Below are positions 50,706-63,872 of a stretch of DNA of 64,000 nt, piece after piece. Source of the DNA: Nemopilema nomurai (taxonomy: Eukaryota > Cnidaria > Scyphozoa > Rhizostomeae > Rhizostomatidae). The stretch lies in contig PEDN01001364.1 in NCBI GenBank assembly GCA_003864495.1, positions 310,001-374,000 of the forward strand, read 5' to 3'. Every line of letters starts with the position of its first letter. The first letter of the stretch is position 1. A program made the translations under genes and the position numbers. The notes below the pieces were generated by a model. The model saw only the letters and a list, made by a program, of their open reading frames with translations, was not told the DNA's origin and searched no databases.

Positions 50706-51062
50706 GGCCCTGTTCACACGATACCGGATTCATTTCGTATCGGATTCACTCCTGTTCACACGATGACGCTACGCTCCAACAGCGCTCCCATAATCTATTG
50801 TCTTCAATGCAATAGCCTGGCAACGTAGAAGCTGTCATTTCGAAAAAGAGGTTCCGGAGCGAAACCGTATCGGATTCATGCGTTCACACGAGCTCAAAAG
50901 CGATCCGATATGATTCCATTCCACATTCACAGCGGAATGGTTTGACTCCGCAAAAACGATACGGAGCGTATCGGATTCAAGCGTTATCGTGTGGACAGAA
51001 GGCCTATCTGATACGAAAAGCGACCCGATACGAAGTGAATCCGGTATCGTGTGAACAGGGCC
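50706..51062. mobile_element. MITE with about 40-bp terminal inverted repeats
   Basis: 357 bp starting GGCCCTGTTCACACGATACC; the right end is its reverse complement, with 39 of the first 41 positions matching. A TGA triplet flanks both ends (50703-50705 and 51063-51065), a possible 3-bp target duplication. Inside, shorter words (TTCACACGA, CGTATCGGATTCA) recur in both orientations. No transposase is encoded. A PIF/Harbinger-type origin is possible from the 3-bp duplication, but not shown. Confidence 0.8.
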
Positions 51063-51639
51063 TGAATCAAACCTCTATTTAAAAACCAATCTACAACATT
51101 ATACTGTATACAAAATAACCACGAGTTTTCAGAATTGTGGATCTTTCCTTTTTACATGATTATATGACAAATATGACATTTATGGATATGACAAAGAATT
51201 TTCTCTTCAAGAACCATCTCTTCAAAATTTGTAAACAGTTTCATTACAGCTTATTGCATGTTTGAAAATACATTATATTTGTTACTAGAGGTAATATTAA
51301 TGTTAGACATGTTTCTTTGGTAATGCAGCTCAATCAATTTTAGGAGAAGGTAGAGGAGACTGTGAATAAGCATATTTCTATCTGATAGAAAGTTTTGACT
51401 GAATAAAATGGTGTTTCGAACGAATGGGTGTCTAATTTGGCAACATGGAACTATTTTTAATCAGTTGTTCCAACCTGAGGAAGCCACCAGCAGCTAACGG
51501 AGAAATTACAGCTGGCGCAAGATGCTTCTTAATGCTAACTGTTGAGGAATTCGAGGCGCTCTAAACAGATGCTTTGCCACTGTTGTTTTGCTTTCATGTG
51601 GTCAATACAATCTGCAGCAGAATCATCTACGCATTTGCA

Positions 51640-51915
51640 GAATCAACTATCAATCCATAAATGCATCTACAGAATCATCTACTGTTCACTTACACATCTG
51701 CAGGATCATCGTCCAATCGCCTAACGCACCTGTAGAATCATCGCCCAATCGCCTAATGCATCTGTAGAATCATCGTCCAATCGCCTAACGCATCTGTAGA
51801 ATCATCGCCCAATCGCCTAACGCATCTGTAGAATCATCGCCCAATCGCCTAACGAATCATCTACCAATCATCTAATGCATCTACAGAATAATCTGAAGTA
51901 TCTACAGAATCATTT
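51640..51915. repeat. 32-bp minisatellite
   Basis: The core (about 51693-51854) has five copies of a 32-bp unit containing CTGTAGAATCATCGCCCAAT, with only single-base differences. Degenerate, shortened units (ATCTACAGAATCATCT) extend on both sides. Confidence 0.85.
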
Positions 51916-54900
51916 ATCAACCTTCAGAAACAGTGGTTCATTATAGCTGTACCAGATTTTCTAAGGTGACCATGGTCCGTTCCCACAAACAAGCGTAAAA
52001 CAACCTTGTTGCTATCATATTCTCAAGTTTTAGAGTGCAGAGGAAGTACCAACAGTACATCCAGTCAAACATTAACATAACACTATTCGAAACAGAACTG
52101 AGATTATATGTTTTTCTGCAAGCAATCCATGGCAATAGTATCTACAAATATGACAATTGCTACGCAGGCAGAATCTGGCAGACCGAAGTTCAATGTATTC
52201 AAAATTTTCACGATGTCTTTTGAAGGGTAACGCATGGTCTCTTGCTTGTAATGTGCTTTTCATGTAAGTACCTTGGCAATTTTGAATGCGGGTTATTAAC
52301 ATTGACGATTGCAGTCGAAGCACTTCCATGGCCCCCTGAAATCAAGTAATAATCCTTCGATCATTGCTTGGAATCACGTTTACGGACCATGGTCCATGCC
52401 TTGGCATCATCCATTCCAAAACCTTCGGGTGGAATGTCTACCCACGCATCGAGATATTGAACATGCCGCTTATATCATTCAGTGGTTTTTTAGATCAAGT
52501 ACAGCACTCAGGACTGGCGGCCCTTGGTCCAAACATTGTCTCAAGAAGCTTGCCAAACCCATTGTGAGACTTTTTCGCGTTATATTAAACAGTTAGATGC
52601 GTTATTAGGATCTCGTGGTCGAACAACTTACACGAAGTGTTGAAAAATAGCAAGCCACCAAAAATGTCTTGAAGATTAGTTCTTTGGCCGAATATTATGT
52701 TACGAAGATTGATGTAGTACACGTGCAGTGAGTCGAAGCTATTAAGATGAACTGGAATAGTTATTTCAGATAGCTACATTGTCTGGATCAAATGACCGTC
52801 AAGGTGGAGATCATTGTTGAGTGTTACATAGTAACTGTAATAAACTGGCTAGCCACATGGATATTACAGCGATGACGTAAAAACTGGACAGCGTCAATCA
52901 ATAACGAAAGTAGTTGAAAAGTAGCATTGATCAGTTTTGAAGAGCTATTATCCAGGAGATGGCTTTGGGTCTCTCCATTAAAAGCATTTGATTGAGCCTT
53001 TTTATCTTTTACCCGGACTCCTATAAATCGTCCAGTATCAGCACACTGTACAAAGCCTTTCTACTTACTTCCGGAACAAGTCATCCTGGATACGCCCTTT
53101 AGCCTCTTCTCTGTTAATTTTCATGGTTTGTATTACAGACAATCATCTATCCACCTAGATAGTGATTTTAGACACACTAAACCACCGCGAACCATTGCAG
53201 ATAGTGACTCAAAACAGCAATGAGTGAATTACGTGCACGTTGTTTAAGCGTTCCTCCAGTATTACGTATTCAAAACGCCGAGTGTTTAGTAAAGGCTCAA
53301 GAACTGTTGATAAATCGTTGCTACAAGCTCTGTTTTAGATAATTTGCTGGATATCGACGTGAAGTAAGAGGAAGATGGAAAAACATTTTACCAGGAACTT
53401 TCATAAACAATGTTTGGGTGTTTGATAGCGAAATTGGTTCAACAACTTGAAATCTGAAAGATGAAAACATTGATAAATGCCCTTAAAGTTACAAAAAGGT
53501 GTTGGTAATTTGAAGGAGATTTTGATTGTTTGTTGATAGAACCAAGTAAAGATAAAAAATTTGATATCTTATACAAATTTATATCGGATATTTTGAACTT
53601 GACGTTAGAATTATTGCCAATTGTTACAGAGAAGAAAAACTCGACAATTAATATATAGGCGGTTAGTTCACAGAGCATGGCCTAGAAAGACAAACATAAA
53701 TCGTGGACGTGATTAGCATATTTTAGTCCACGTTTGCGTGAATGCACTTGGGACATTATCCTGAAGGGTTTTCAAGCTTCGGTTGCAAAACATTTGTTTT
53801 CTGACACACTGCTATCTTGTCCCATCCTTGCTTTTTCCAGAATATAATACAGAGGAGCTTTTTACAGGAATTACTGGCCAAGTATAAAACTGAGTAAAAG
53901 TTTGTCATATCATCCTTGATTCTGGTCACGTCACGTTGAATATCAAAAGAACCATGTCACGTTGCTGTCATCAGCGTGTCGTACGAGCATTCCTAAGCCC
54001 ATTCACATTTCTGGAGCATTTACGCCTAACCCAGTTTTCCTGGTGCTACAAACTGTAAGATTGCATGAGCATCATTCAAAACATGAAACTACGCTCGCAG
54101 CTTCAGCAGTTAATTAGACACACAATTTTCTCTGATATCCACTGTGGATAAGAGACACATTTTGAAGATACTAACGAGATTAAAATTTCGAATCAACAAA
54201 GGCTTATACATAATTAATCACCACACTCTACGTGCAACCGATTTTTCAATTTCGATCTCAACGGAGCTTCAGAACAAAGAAAGTTACCTAAGCTAAAACA
54301 ATCCTATCTCGTAAATGCCTTTCATGAACAGTCAAGCATACCCTACTGTGTAATGTGATATTGATTACAACACGATGCAAGTTTTTCAGTTCTGGATTTA
54401 ATTCTACGGAATAAAAGATTGCTCTTCAACTAGTGTGTGAATGAGAAGGAGCCGTATGGTGAGCTGCAGGGAACAATGAAGATATTATGCCAACAGGTGG
54501 GGATATCTCAGCCATTGATACCCTTAAATGATCTAGAAAGCAGCAACGAACTGATACTATAGAAGGCAGCAAGAGATTACGCCCGTAAATCTTCAATGCC
54601 AACAAAGCGAGGCCGCGATGCGTCTGTCAGCCGTAAGTAGATCTCTTGCTTTAACCTCCTTCGCAGCTGATAGCAGCCGGGAACCTGCGCGTGGAATTAT
54701 TGGTGGTAATTTAATGGAGATTACTGCTTGCCCTAGCATACAGGCTGGAAACCGTACGAACGGAAGCCGAAGAACTCTGCTCCACTTTCCACTAGGCACA
54801 GCCTTCTTAATTGGCCAGTCAGTATAGTTTTTGGTAACTGGCAATGGTGTATTTCATGCAATGTGGCTTCATGTCTCTCACTATGCATCGGGCTCCATCT

Positions 54901-56423
54901 GACAATTTGCAATGTTTGATGCACAATCTCTCATTGTGCGAAACTTCACAATCACAAGGAACATAGGAAATTTTTGCATGCGTATAAACTTTTTCGCCCT
55001 GATTCTGCCAGGCGTATGCAAACGTAGCTGCTCATATTTCAACGTATAATTTGGCAAGCTATGTCGTCCTTTTATCTGGGAGTTCTAAAGTTGATCTACA
55101 TTTCCATGCATACATATCCATTCTATGAAGAAATAAAGACTTCTTCTTTTCATCCGGACACTTCTACTAGAAGGTGCGATATGAAAGCTGGTTAGGCAAA
55201 TGCGCCCTTTTTCACATTCTAGTGTTTTCGACCTGCAATTGGTTATACATGTTGTCAGCTTTTTTCATGTCATCATACTCTAAGGACTGTCGGACGAATA
55301 AAAACTCAAATGTGCAAAATTTTTATTTCCGCTGCATCTTGTTATCCGCATTTATTATAAACAAATATTCACTCTAGAAGTAGCCATCTTTCTTAACGAT
55401 AAAATACCAAAATATCTGGCAGCTTGTGGTCCATAAACGAATGTTATCTAGAGCTGTTGTTGCTGCTACTTCGTGTTGTTTGTTGCTAAATGAGATCATA
55501 AGAAAGCGCTCTATATATTCAATCAAGCATTTATTCAAGCGTTAGGCTTTTTTCAGCAACCCCTATACAGATCGAATGTTCTACTAAATTATGATTAAGA
55601 CTTTTTGTATTCAAACGCATTCCAATGGCTAAAAATAGCTTAGATATAAAGGTGTGTATCGGATCTGTAAACTCCTTTATGACTATATTTTAAAAATGCA
55701 TTGTTCCCAAAAGAGCCGACAACGTGGTCTAGATAGTCAGCCCTTCTTTCCTGAAAAACTACAATGGATAATGTGGAAAAAAATTCCTTACCAGAAGAAA
55801 CAGTCTTACAAATACATGAATGAAAACTAGAATGTACCAAACGGTCGAACGGGGCACAAAAACAATGAACATCACACGAGGTAATTGACAATGTAAAATC
55901 GCCTTCAAAGTTTGCAAACCACAAAAAAGAACGTTTCGAAAAGGGATTATGTTGTGATTAGAAATCGCTGGGAGAAGCGTGGCGAGATCTGACGACGGCT
56001 CTCTTGGTTTCAGCCTCTCAATACGCGTTTCAGCCGGCGTTGTTGCTGTTGTTGCCACAGAATCCAATAGACGAATCACAGGGTGTTGCCTTGTACAGCC
56101 GAAATAAACAGCAATGTCTAGTTTTCAGATGTTCTAACAACTTTCATTTAGTAACAGGGCCGGTGACACGTGTTTGCCTTGATTTAATCGCTCCTCCCTA
56201 ACTGCAAGGAATCCAGGGTCCCCTCAGATGCTGTGATTTGGGTATATTGCCAATGATGTCCAATCACAACAGGAGAATCTCGGTTTTCCCTATACATCCG
56301 AAATTTTAGTGGCGCCATCTATCTTTTTAATTGATAAATTACAAATGCTGATATCACAACATTGAAGCACATTAACAAAATCAAAATTGATAATCCCATT
56401 CTTAGGTTGCATTGTCTTTTTTC

Positions 56424-56475
56424 ATTCTGAGTAATCTTATAATGACACTATTCTGAGTAATCTTATAATGACACT
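56424..56475. repeat. 26-bp direct repeat, two copies
   Basis: Two adjacent identical 26-bp units (ATTCTGAGTAATC...GACACT) at 56424-56449 and 56450-56475. Confidence 0.85.
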
Positions 56476-57060
56476 TGGAGTGACAATAAACTCCACAAAC
56501 AAGAGAAATGAACGGTCAAAGGTGTCATCAATTTTCAGCAAGCGTCCTTGCAAGCGTAATAATGAAAACAGATATTCTGCTTTTGAACAGAATGAAAAAC
56601 CACTTCAACTGGCATTTACAAAGTAGACATAACAACACTGGATGATATTCTTTCATTTTTCTTTGACCTCCAAACAAGCTCTAGAGCTCGGTATTTCTAA
56701 CAAATCTTCGTCACACCGGTAAGCTAATTAGATCGAAGCCACCACTACTTAAATGCCTAGGATCATTGACATGGGACAAGACAAATCAGGCCTCTACTTT
56801 TAAACACTGTTCGCCGCTCATATCAAATATTGGCAGGAAAAGAATCCTTCATTACATCTCTTTCGGGTCACTTGTACTGTGAGGTTTTTTATGATTCCCC
56901 GACAAACTTGGATGAAAATGGCGTTTTACCAATATCTTTCGAACATCTTGAACACCAATATCTGTACGAGGGGGTCATTATTTTCCAAGGCAACGTGGAA
57001 AAGAAGCTTGAACATAATCTTTGGAAAAGTGCAGATCAAAAAGGCGTTTGTGTTATTATA

Positions 57061-57452
57061 CACGCTTTTTTATAAGGAACCACTTTATAAGGAACCTACT
57101 GTAGAAGGCCGAACTATATAAAGAACTTATACTACTAAAAACGAAATCCCTAAGGAACTTTTCGTTTAGAAAATTTTTTATAACTGCAAGCATCAAGAGC
57201 TAAAAAGCCCGTTCCATTCATTTGCAGCCAATACTCGCATAGATTGTTTGCTACGTGTGTCAAGTGCTTTATCGAGTAGTTTCTGCAAAGTCTATCTCGC
57301 CCCTCTCTCTATTAAATGTTAAGGCTTATTGATGTGCAGTGAAAATTAAGGAACTTTTAAGGAACTTTTGGTACTAAAATTTGATGACTTGAGGTCTACT
57401 TAAGGAACTTTTGGAACTAGGCCTTGTGGTAGGTTCCTTATAAAAAAGCGTG
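57061..57452. mobile_element. mariner-type MITE with TAAGGAAC subterminal repeats
   Basis: 392 bp with terminal inverted repeats CACGCTTTTTTATAAGGAAC and a TA dinucleotide at both outer edges (57059-57060 and 57453-57454), as for Tc1/mariner insertions. The word TAAGGAAC and close variants recur about eight times inside. No transposase is present. Confidence 0.7.
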
Positions 57453-57454
57453 TA

Positions 57455-60400
57455 GTGTTATATACAAAAACGAAAGTTTTCCCACTATCAACGGGGAAAT
57501 GAAATGATTTCCTTTGTGTGTTGAAAAGCACCATTTCTGTGTGACGATTTTTATTGACCATTCACCATTGCTATGTGTATCGGAAATTTTAACTGATTGT
57601 GAATAATATCTGATATGCAATAACTTTATATGCATGAGCAACGATGGAAGGATAAGAATATCCTGATAAAATTACATTGAAGCTGATAAAAGCTACGGTC
57701 AAGACTACACGCATCGGTGCGCTGGAATATCAGCAACACAAAACAGTAAAAACCTCTCTACATTCTAAGCTGAAGTTTCCCAAGAGTACCACGGAAATAA
57801 GGGTTGGATTGAAGTAGCAGAGTATTGGACTCTCGCCAAGAGTCACGAATTATCCGGAAACAGAGGTACTGACCACCCAGTTCGAAAAGGGGATCTGAAG
57901 AGAGGAGTTGCAGAAGAAGTACTGACGAAGATAGGCAGAGAAAGGTTAATCTGAAGAAAAAGGCTGTGAAAGGCTATCTGGAGAGGGAAGAAAACTGGAG
58001 AGAGCAAGTTGAAAATGGCGGGTACGGCTGGATAAAAAGTAAAAATCAAGTTTTATGCCCAAGAGCCATGGTTTGATGGCACAAACCCGTGGTGACAACC
58101 AGAAAAGGTTGGTGACAAAGTTTCGTGCGCCAGTTGAAACAGCTCGCTATGACGATTAAACATATTTGCGACATACCTTTCTTATGGGTCGGTTGCACCA
58201 GAAGGTGACAATCAGAAAGGATGGTGACATGGCAGTATGTGCTCATTATACCAACTGGTGGTGACAATTTGGAAACATGACTGCCAAGCGTTGGCCTTGT
58301 CAATGTGGTGTGTGACAATGAGCATCGAAATGGCGTACGGACGGAAATAGAAGACGGACTAGTACATTTGCAATGTCTGTTGTCACAAGGACCAATGTAT
58401 AAACTTGGCTATAGACTGACTGGACACATTCCCAATGCCTGCTGTTTGAAGGACCACCGTAGGAACTTGGATACGATATACACTGGCTGGATACGATCGT
58501 AAAAACAACCGAAAGAAGCAGTATAGAAGAACCTAAATCACTGAGACTACTTAATTCCAGGGCAAGTCACTGCTACACTGAGCATCCTAAATCAAATCCT
58601 TCACACCGATTTGGCGCTAGCAAAAAACATATGCAGATGATGGACAGGCCTGACAGAGGAAATCACAGATGGATTCCGACTCTGAAAGGCTTGAGTGATA
58701 AAACGTGACAACATACCTTGGAAAGTCTTTGAAGGCTTCGGAGACTGTGTGCTTGAAAAGCGGCTACTCTGTCTTGCGTAAATATCAATATTGCGGAGTA
58801 TGAACAGAGAACAGGGTGGACAAGCCTTCTTGTTTCCAAAGAAATCTCAACGCATCTCCTTATGCAACTGTGGCATGTGCTTCCCGGAACTGATTGTTGT
58901 ATGTATTTTAATAATGTCATCGTCTCTATCTGAATCCTTGTACTCTGTTGCTTGCAGAGTATGTCTGTTGTTCTGTCTTGCTGTGTTGATTAACAAACTG
59001 TGATGTTGTATAGAATGATTAGATCCAGATTGTAAAGTTCAGTTGTTGGATTGAATGTGACATTAACATACGAGCTTGTATTTGACTTCATCGCTACACA
59101 ACAAACAATTGTTTTTCAATTCATTATGGCGGTCCCTTGGGTCTATTTGGCCCTCCAGCTGGACCCTTTTTATTTGCAACGTAAACATAACAACCCATAG
59201 CCAGTCATAATGAACCCATCCCCGCATTCTCAGTTCCTTTCTTCCATACTAAATCAAATTCTTTTTCTATTTTTGGCAATTACGTAACGTACCAAATACG
59301 TGATTCCAGGGTTGGTGGCCATGCTTTTTTGGTGGCCATGCTTTTGAAAACAACCCCAACGCTAAGAACAGTGTGTTTGCCTCAATAAAGCCCACTCAAT
59401 GTTCGAATACGACCCACTCCTGAAAAGATAGGCCACTTGAGCCGCCTCCGACAAGGGGCTCCTTCTGAACATAGGCCTTCAACGAAAAGAGGTCTCTTTG
59501 GAACAAAAGCCGCTTCCAAAGAGACCGCCGGGTAACAGATTTATTTTCAGTGATCTTGAGTTTTCATACTTGAGAAGAAACAAAATTGGTTGTCATTGTA
59601 ATACGCTGAAAACTCCCCCTAGATAATTCCAGCATCTTTGTAGCCATAATTTTTGTATTTGCTAGCTTTGGCCTCGCTCTTTATCCTAGGTTTACTTTAT
59701 TTCTGGAATGACATGTGCAAAACTTGACACAATAGCGCCCAATATCATTAAAAGTCGGGCGCAAGGTCTATCTTTATTCTTATCTGTTTTTCTCCACTCC
59801 CACTTCTTCTTTCTACAAATTGTCTGTGCTTGTCACAATCCCACTCTGCTGTTTGATTTCATCTTAAATTTCAGTTGGTCACCTTTGGTCTTGGTTAGAA
59901 ATAACAAGAACATGCTTTCCATTTTATATGTCCTAAACGTGTTACACCATGCGTTTCTTTCGAGTGTTTCAACATGTTGCTAAAACTATTTCTGGTATGT
60001 CTGGTATGATTCTCATTTTGAAGAAATTTTTCTGAAACTCAAACTATAGCCTTGGGCAATCATCCACCGTTTTTGCAATCATCAGTCGATGTTAATGAAA
60101 TTTTAGTTGACGAAAGTCAAAATAACTCCAAAGGCTAGGCCAGAACTTGTGTACTAGTTAATGCGTTTTGGGAAATTTCATATAAACTCGTCCACGTACA
60201 AACAACGCAGAAGGCACCAATGAAACGTGAAAATGTAGTTCTGTTTCAAGCATCAATATACATATGGATGCGGTTATCAAATGAACATCAATCTTCGTAA
60301 TGGAAAAGATGCATTGCCTTGTCCCTTTGTTATGCTTGACAGCCGTGAGAATATAACATTACTTATATCATTTATCAACTTTCATTACTGTTTTCTATTT

Positions 60401-60700
60401 CCTGCCTGATGCATCAAGCAGGTTGATGCGGATTTAACATCATCCCATTCTACACAACACAAACATATGCAAACTAAAATGTGCCATGACCTTGGGTATT
60501 CCGTATAGAACATAACACCATACAATAGGCAGATAATTCCACGACAAGCAACATAACACCTCTGAACATAAACAATCTTGTTGATAGATTCACACAAAAA
60601 CTTTACATTTCACTTGAGTTGGAACATTGCAATTCTTGAAAATTACCTTGACTTCGAAAACTAATGGTTGACTGGCTGTTATTTATAGACAATTGTTGCT
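57455..60700. other. gene-poor intergenic stretch
   Basis: Includes a purine-rich stretch (57780-58020), degenerate repeats of GGTGACAA-type words (58090-58280), a 13-bp perfect hairpin (59491-59526) and a direct repeat GGTGGCCATGCTTTT (59321-59355). No gene recognised. Confidence 0.45.
59491..59526. other. perfect 13-bp hairpin
   Basis: GGTCTCTTTGGAA, a 10-nt loop, then TTCCAAAGAGACC. It lies in DNA with other short repeated words (GCCGC, AAGAGG) and no nearby gene. Confidence 0.6.
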
Positions 60701-61708
60701 TTACTTCTTGCTCTTTCTGGTTAGCTTGTACATTCCATAAATGGCAAAAAGACTACCATAAACAGCAAATACAACCTAAAAATTAAATAAATTCATTAGT
60801 GCTGCTAAAATTCATAGATGAAACTTGAATCAAACTATGGTGGACAGCGTAATTCAATCAACAACATCATATAACAAAGTTGTTAAACTGAAATGCTTTA
60901 TTTCAAACAAAGAAAAACTTTGTTAGCCAAACATGTTAAAACCCTACCAAGCATGTTAAAGTTTGACTAAAAGAGACCAAGTGCCTCAGATTCCTTATCA
61001 ACACCTGGTTATCATCCATTTATAAATCTTTGATTTCCTTCTGAGTTAGGGTACTTTTCTGAAGGTTTGTTTTCATTGTCTTTTTGTTTTAAATCCAAAT
61101 CCACCGGAATGATTTTCTTCTTCTCATAATTACACCAGAAACTAATAACTGTCATGAACGATCAAATTGTCAGTAAGCATATTTTGTGAGATGGTTGTAA
61201 GGAAGAATGTTGCTGATGGTGCTATATATTCTTATACATTTGAATTTGAGCAACAACTCAACAGAAAACAGCTTGCCAATTAGAATAGGCTCAGATATTT
61301 CTCACAAATTTCTACACATAAGGACAGACTTTTAATTTGTAAAGAGGTTTCTTGGGATGTTACCAATTGTGAAGATGGAACACAGAAGTTGCCAGTACCC
61401 AGAAATTGCTCTCTACAGAAGAAGCATTCATCATTTGCAAACATGATTTATTGCCCCCAATTGACAAGCCAGGCATATGCCTGAAAGCCTAAGACAAAAA
61501 ATTGCCAGTTGACTTTGCAAAGAGGATTGGTGCAACAATCATCTGTTAAATTACTCACATCCAGGCCTGTTATATTGATAAAAAGCTAATTTGATATTGT
61601 AAAGAAAATACTCACATTTCGCCTTCCTGCAATTGTTACTGAATTGAAGTACCTTTGCCAGCCTTTAAGATTAGCTGCTGCTTCAACTGCGTGCTCTGCT
61701 CCTGCCAT
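60701..61708 (-). CDS. ATP5MK: ATP synthase membrane subunit k (DAPIT/USMG5), two exons
   Basis: Exon 1 61616-61708 (31 codons from ATG 61708, donor GTGAG), exon 2 60701-60775 (24 codons plus TAA, acceptor TTTTTAG), phase 0, intron 840 bp, 55 residues. The protein starts MAGAEH, continues GWQRYFNSVTIAGRRN and has one membrane segment, VVFAVYGSLFAIYGMYKL, ending in basic TRKSKK. Human ATP5MK has 58 residues with the same plan (MAG..., KKYFNS-T--GR-N, ATYG, basic tail). It is a small subunit of mitochondrial F1Fo ATP synthase in the inner membrane and stabilises dimers. A TTTCAG sits 8-13 bp before the ATG, so the 5' UTR is probably spliced; a donor GTAAGG at 63228-63233 beside a GC-rich patch could mark the first, noncoding exon (inference). 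Confidence 0.9.
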
Positions 61709-63836
61709 TTTTCAACTGAAAGTTGATGCAATCTATCAAGACTTATATGCTGATAATAACAATAATAATAACAATAGTTTTAGGTGTAGCATAAAAGCTT
61801 TACAAGAAAAAATGCAGAGCAGATGCCAGTTGTATGATGGCAGGTAGTTTCCCACAGGCTCTTGCATAACTATAGGTATGTATTTTAACTGCTCCAAAAT
61901 GCTTTGCCAATCCTGTTGGTCATTTGTCACTAGGTCCCGAGCCTTTGGATTCCCTCTATCATTTTCCTTACCATTTACATTGTCTAATTTTTCCTAACCT
62001 ATTGATCTTTAGACCACAATTTCCAACGTCCAAGGCCACTATTTCTTGATGACTTGTTATAAGTTATCTCCTGTTTCATTTAATGACCCTAATATGTTCT
62101 TTATATACTTTTCGAATTCTGTCACAACAATCAAAAAAATATTGGGATTGAAGTGATGGAACTCCAACTACGTATTTGAAAAACTTGACAAGTAATGTTA
62201 AGCAAATAGGCTTTCATATATACATGCTTCAACCTATTTGCAAACCAGCTTCATGTATTGTAAAAACTGCCCACTTGACATCAAAGTCTGGCAATCTGGC
62301 AATCTAAGTTTTGGTAGGCTCTTTTAAGAATAACTTAATTATGCTCCAAATGTTGTTTTCTTTGAAAGGTGAGGCTATTCAAGTCTCTTGATACAACTTC
62401 ATCAATGGGAATGTTAGATAAAACTGTTTTCCAAATAATAAGACTTAACTGTGATCTGCTACATTTGATTTCATTCTGTTTTCAGCTTACTGGATAGCTT
62501 AACTGTTCTAGAAACCTGATTATGTGGAGATCATGGCTCATTCTTCTTTGGGTTTAATGTTTCTGCTACTGAAAATGTTGTTTTCATATCAGTGCGGTCA
62601 AAAATTGATAAAAAAGTCTACTTTCCTTGCAAAAGCATTTAAATAAATATATATATACTGTGATTTATTGATTCTGTATCTTGATATCTAGGGCTCTTTC
62701 CCAAAAACATACACCAGAATTGAAATCTTAATCTTTCACTTAGTTTATATGTACTGAAAAATTCAAGTTGTTTGGACCTTTTGGTCACACATTACTTTGT
62801 TTTGAATATTCAGATTTTTTTTGACATTTGAACGTAGTCTGTCTCTGCAGTGAAGTTTTTCACTGTAGTAGCAAATTCCAGTGAAATGTATATAGGAAAA
62901 GCTAAATTTTTAGAATGGTATAATTCGCAGTCAAACACTTTGAAATTTTTGGCACAGACTGATTTCAGCATGAATACTCCAATGCTATGATCCATTTTTG
63001 CCGAATGTGAAGATAAAAAAATTGCTCGAATCCGAGAATTGTGTAATTTGAAGCATTAAAAATCATCATAAGAGATGAAAAAATTTATCTTAAATAAGGC
63101 ACTTTGCTTAAAATGAAAATCAACCCTAGCTGTTTGCTTAAGTATAATTTCAGTTATCTTGGCAATTCAATTTTACATTTTTATCAGCCAAAATTCAACT
63201 ATCCCTTGCCTTCTTGTGCAAGTTAGGCCTTACAACGCGAGCTGTCTTCTAGGCCTCTACAACGATGCGACAACCACTACCTTAAACGAATAAATGTTGA
63301 AGCAATAGCAAAGAACTCTTCGCAGATGAAGTCCAAGTAAACCAACCTTCAAATTTCCAAGTATTCACTGGCTGCAATATTACACACAGTCCTTCTATGT
63401 CCCTAAAACACAGCGAGGGTGAACTGGGTCCCAGGCTTCATTACCCGTCCTGAGCAGTTCTCCTCCGCAGTACCATAAGCTACGTTAAGCTTCACATGAC
63501 CATTGAACTTTATCTTAGGTGCTAGAGGATTTTAAGGTTTCAAGTGCTTTTTATGCAAAAATAGCATCAGCTAACCTGGGTTCGCCCCGGCTTTGTGTCC
63601 ACATTACAAAACAAGAAAATCAAGTATGGACAAAGCAGGGTTCGCCCTAGGTTACTTTGTGTAGTGTGGACAGGGCTTAAGTTTTATTATGTTACTCTGA
63701 AATCACCCTTAGATCTTTTAGCTCCCTTGATTGTTGAGTCAATTATAGTTTGTTTCTGTGCCCCGTATTGTGTCTTTATCAAGTGCCACAGTTGGTGGGT
63801 GGTATGAACATTTTTTACAGCCATGTAACGATTACC
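61709..63836. other. upstream flank of ATP5MK
   Basis: Contains an (AAT)n microsatellite near 61755-61780, AT-rich unique sequence, a possible noncoding first exon near 63234-63300 and a truncated repeat at 63560-63680 in which GGGTTCGCCC occurs twice, ending GTGTGGACAGGGCTTAA like a MITE terminus. No coding region is supported. Confidence 0.4.
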
Positions 63837-63872
63837 ACTAACCCTAACCTTTACCCTAACCCTAACCCTTTA
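63837..63872. repeat. interstitial telomeric repeat
   Basis: Five to six units of CCCTAA-type repeat with two degenerate units (CACTAACCCTAACC, TTTACCCTAACCCTAACC). This is the C-rich strand of the animal TTAGGG telomere repeat. Confidence 0.8.

Larger units (their letters stand above)
51066..57058. other. gene-poor intergenic stretch
   Basis: Holds the 32-bp minisatellite at 51640-51915 and a 26-bp repeat at 56424-56475. A GC-richer patch at 54600-54840 is open on both strands but unrecognised. A minus-strand frame at 55759-56079 ends in a hydrophobic segment and also lacks family resemblance. Confidence 0.45.

Noticed and set aside
51640..51915. Short regular repeats resembling a CRISPR array
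   Set aside because: The 32-bp units abut one another with no unique spacers, and the genome is eukaryotic; this is a minisatellite.
52309..52596. Two overlapping plus-strand open frames of 67-95 codons
   Set aside because: No splice context, no family resemblance, and competing open frames; most likely chance.
55759..56079. 106-codon minus-strand frame with a hydrophobic end
   Set aside because: No ATG at its start and no recognisable family; the hydrophobic part is explained by T-rich sequence.
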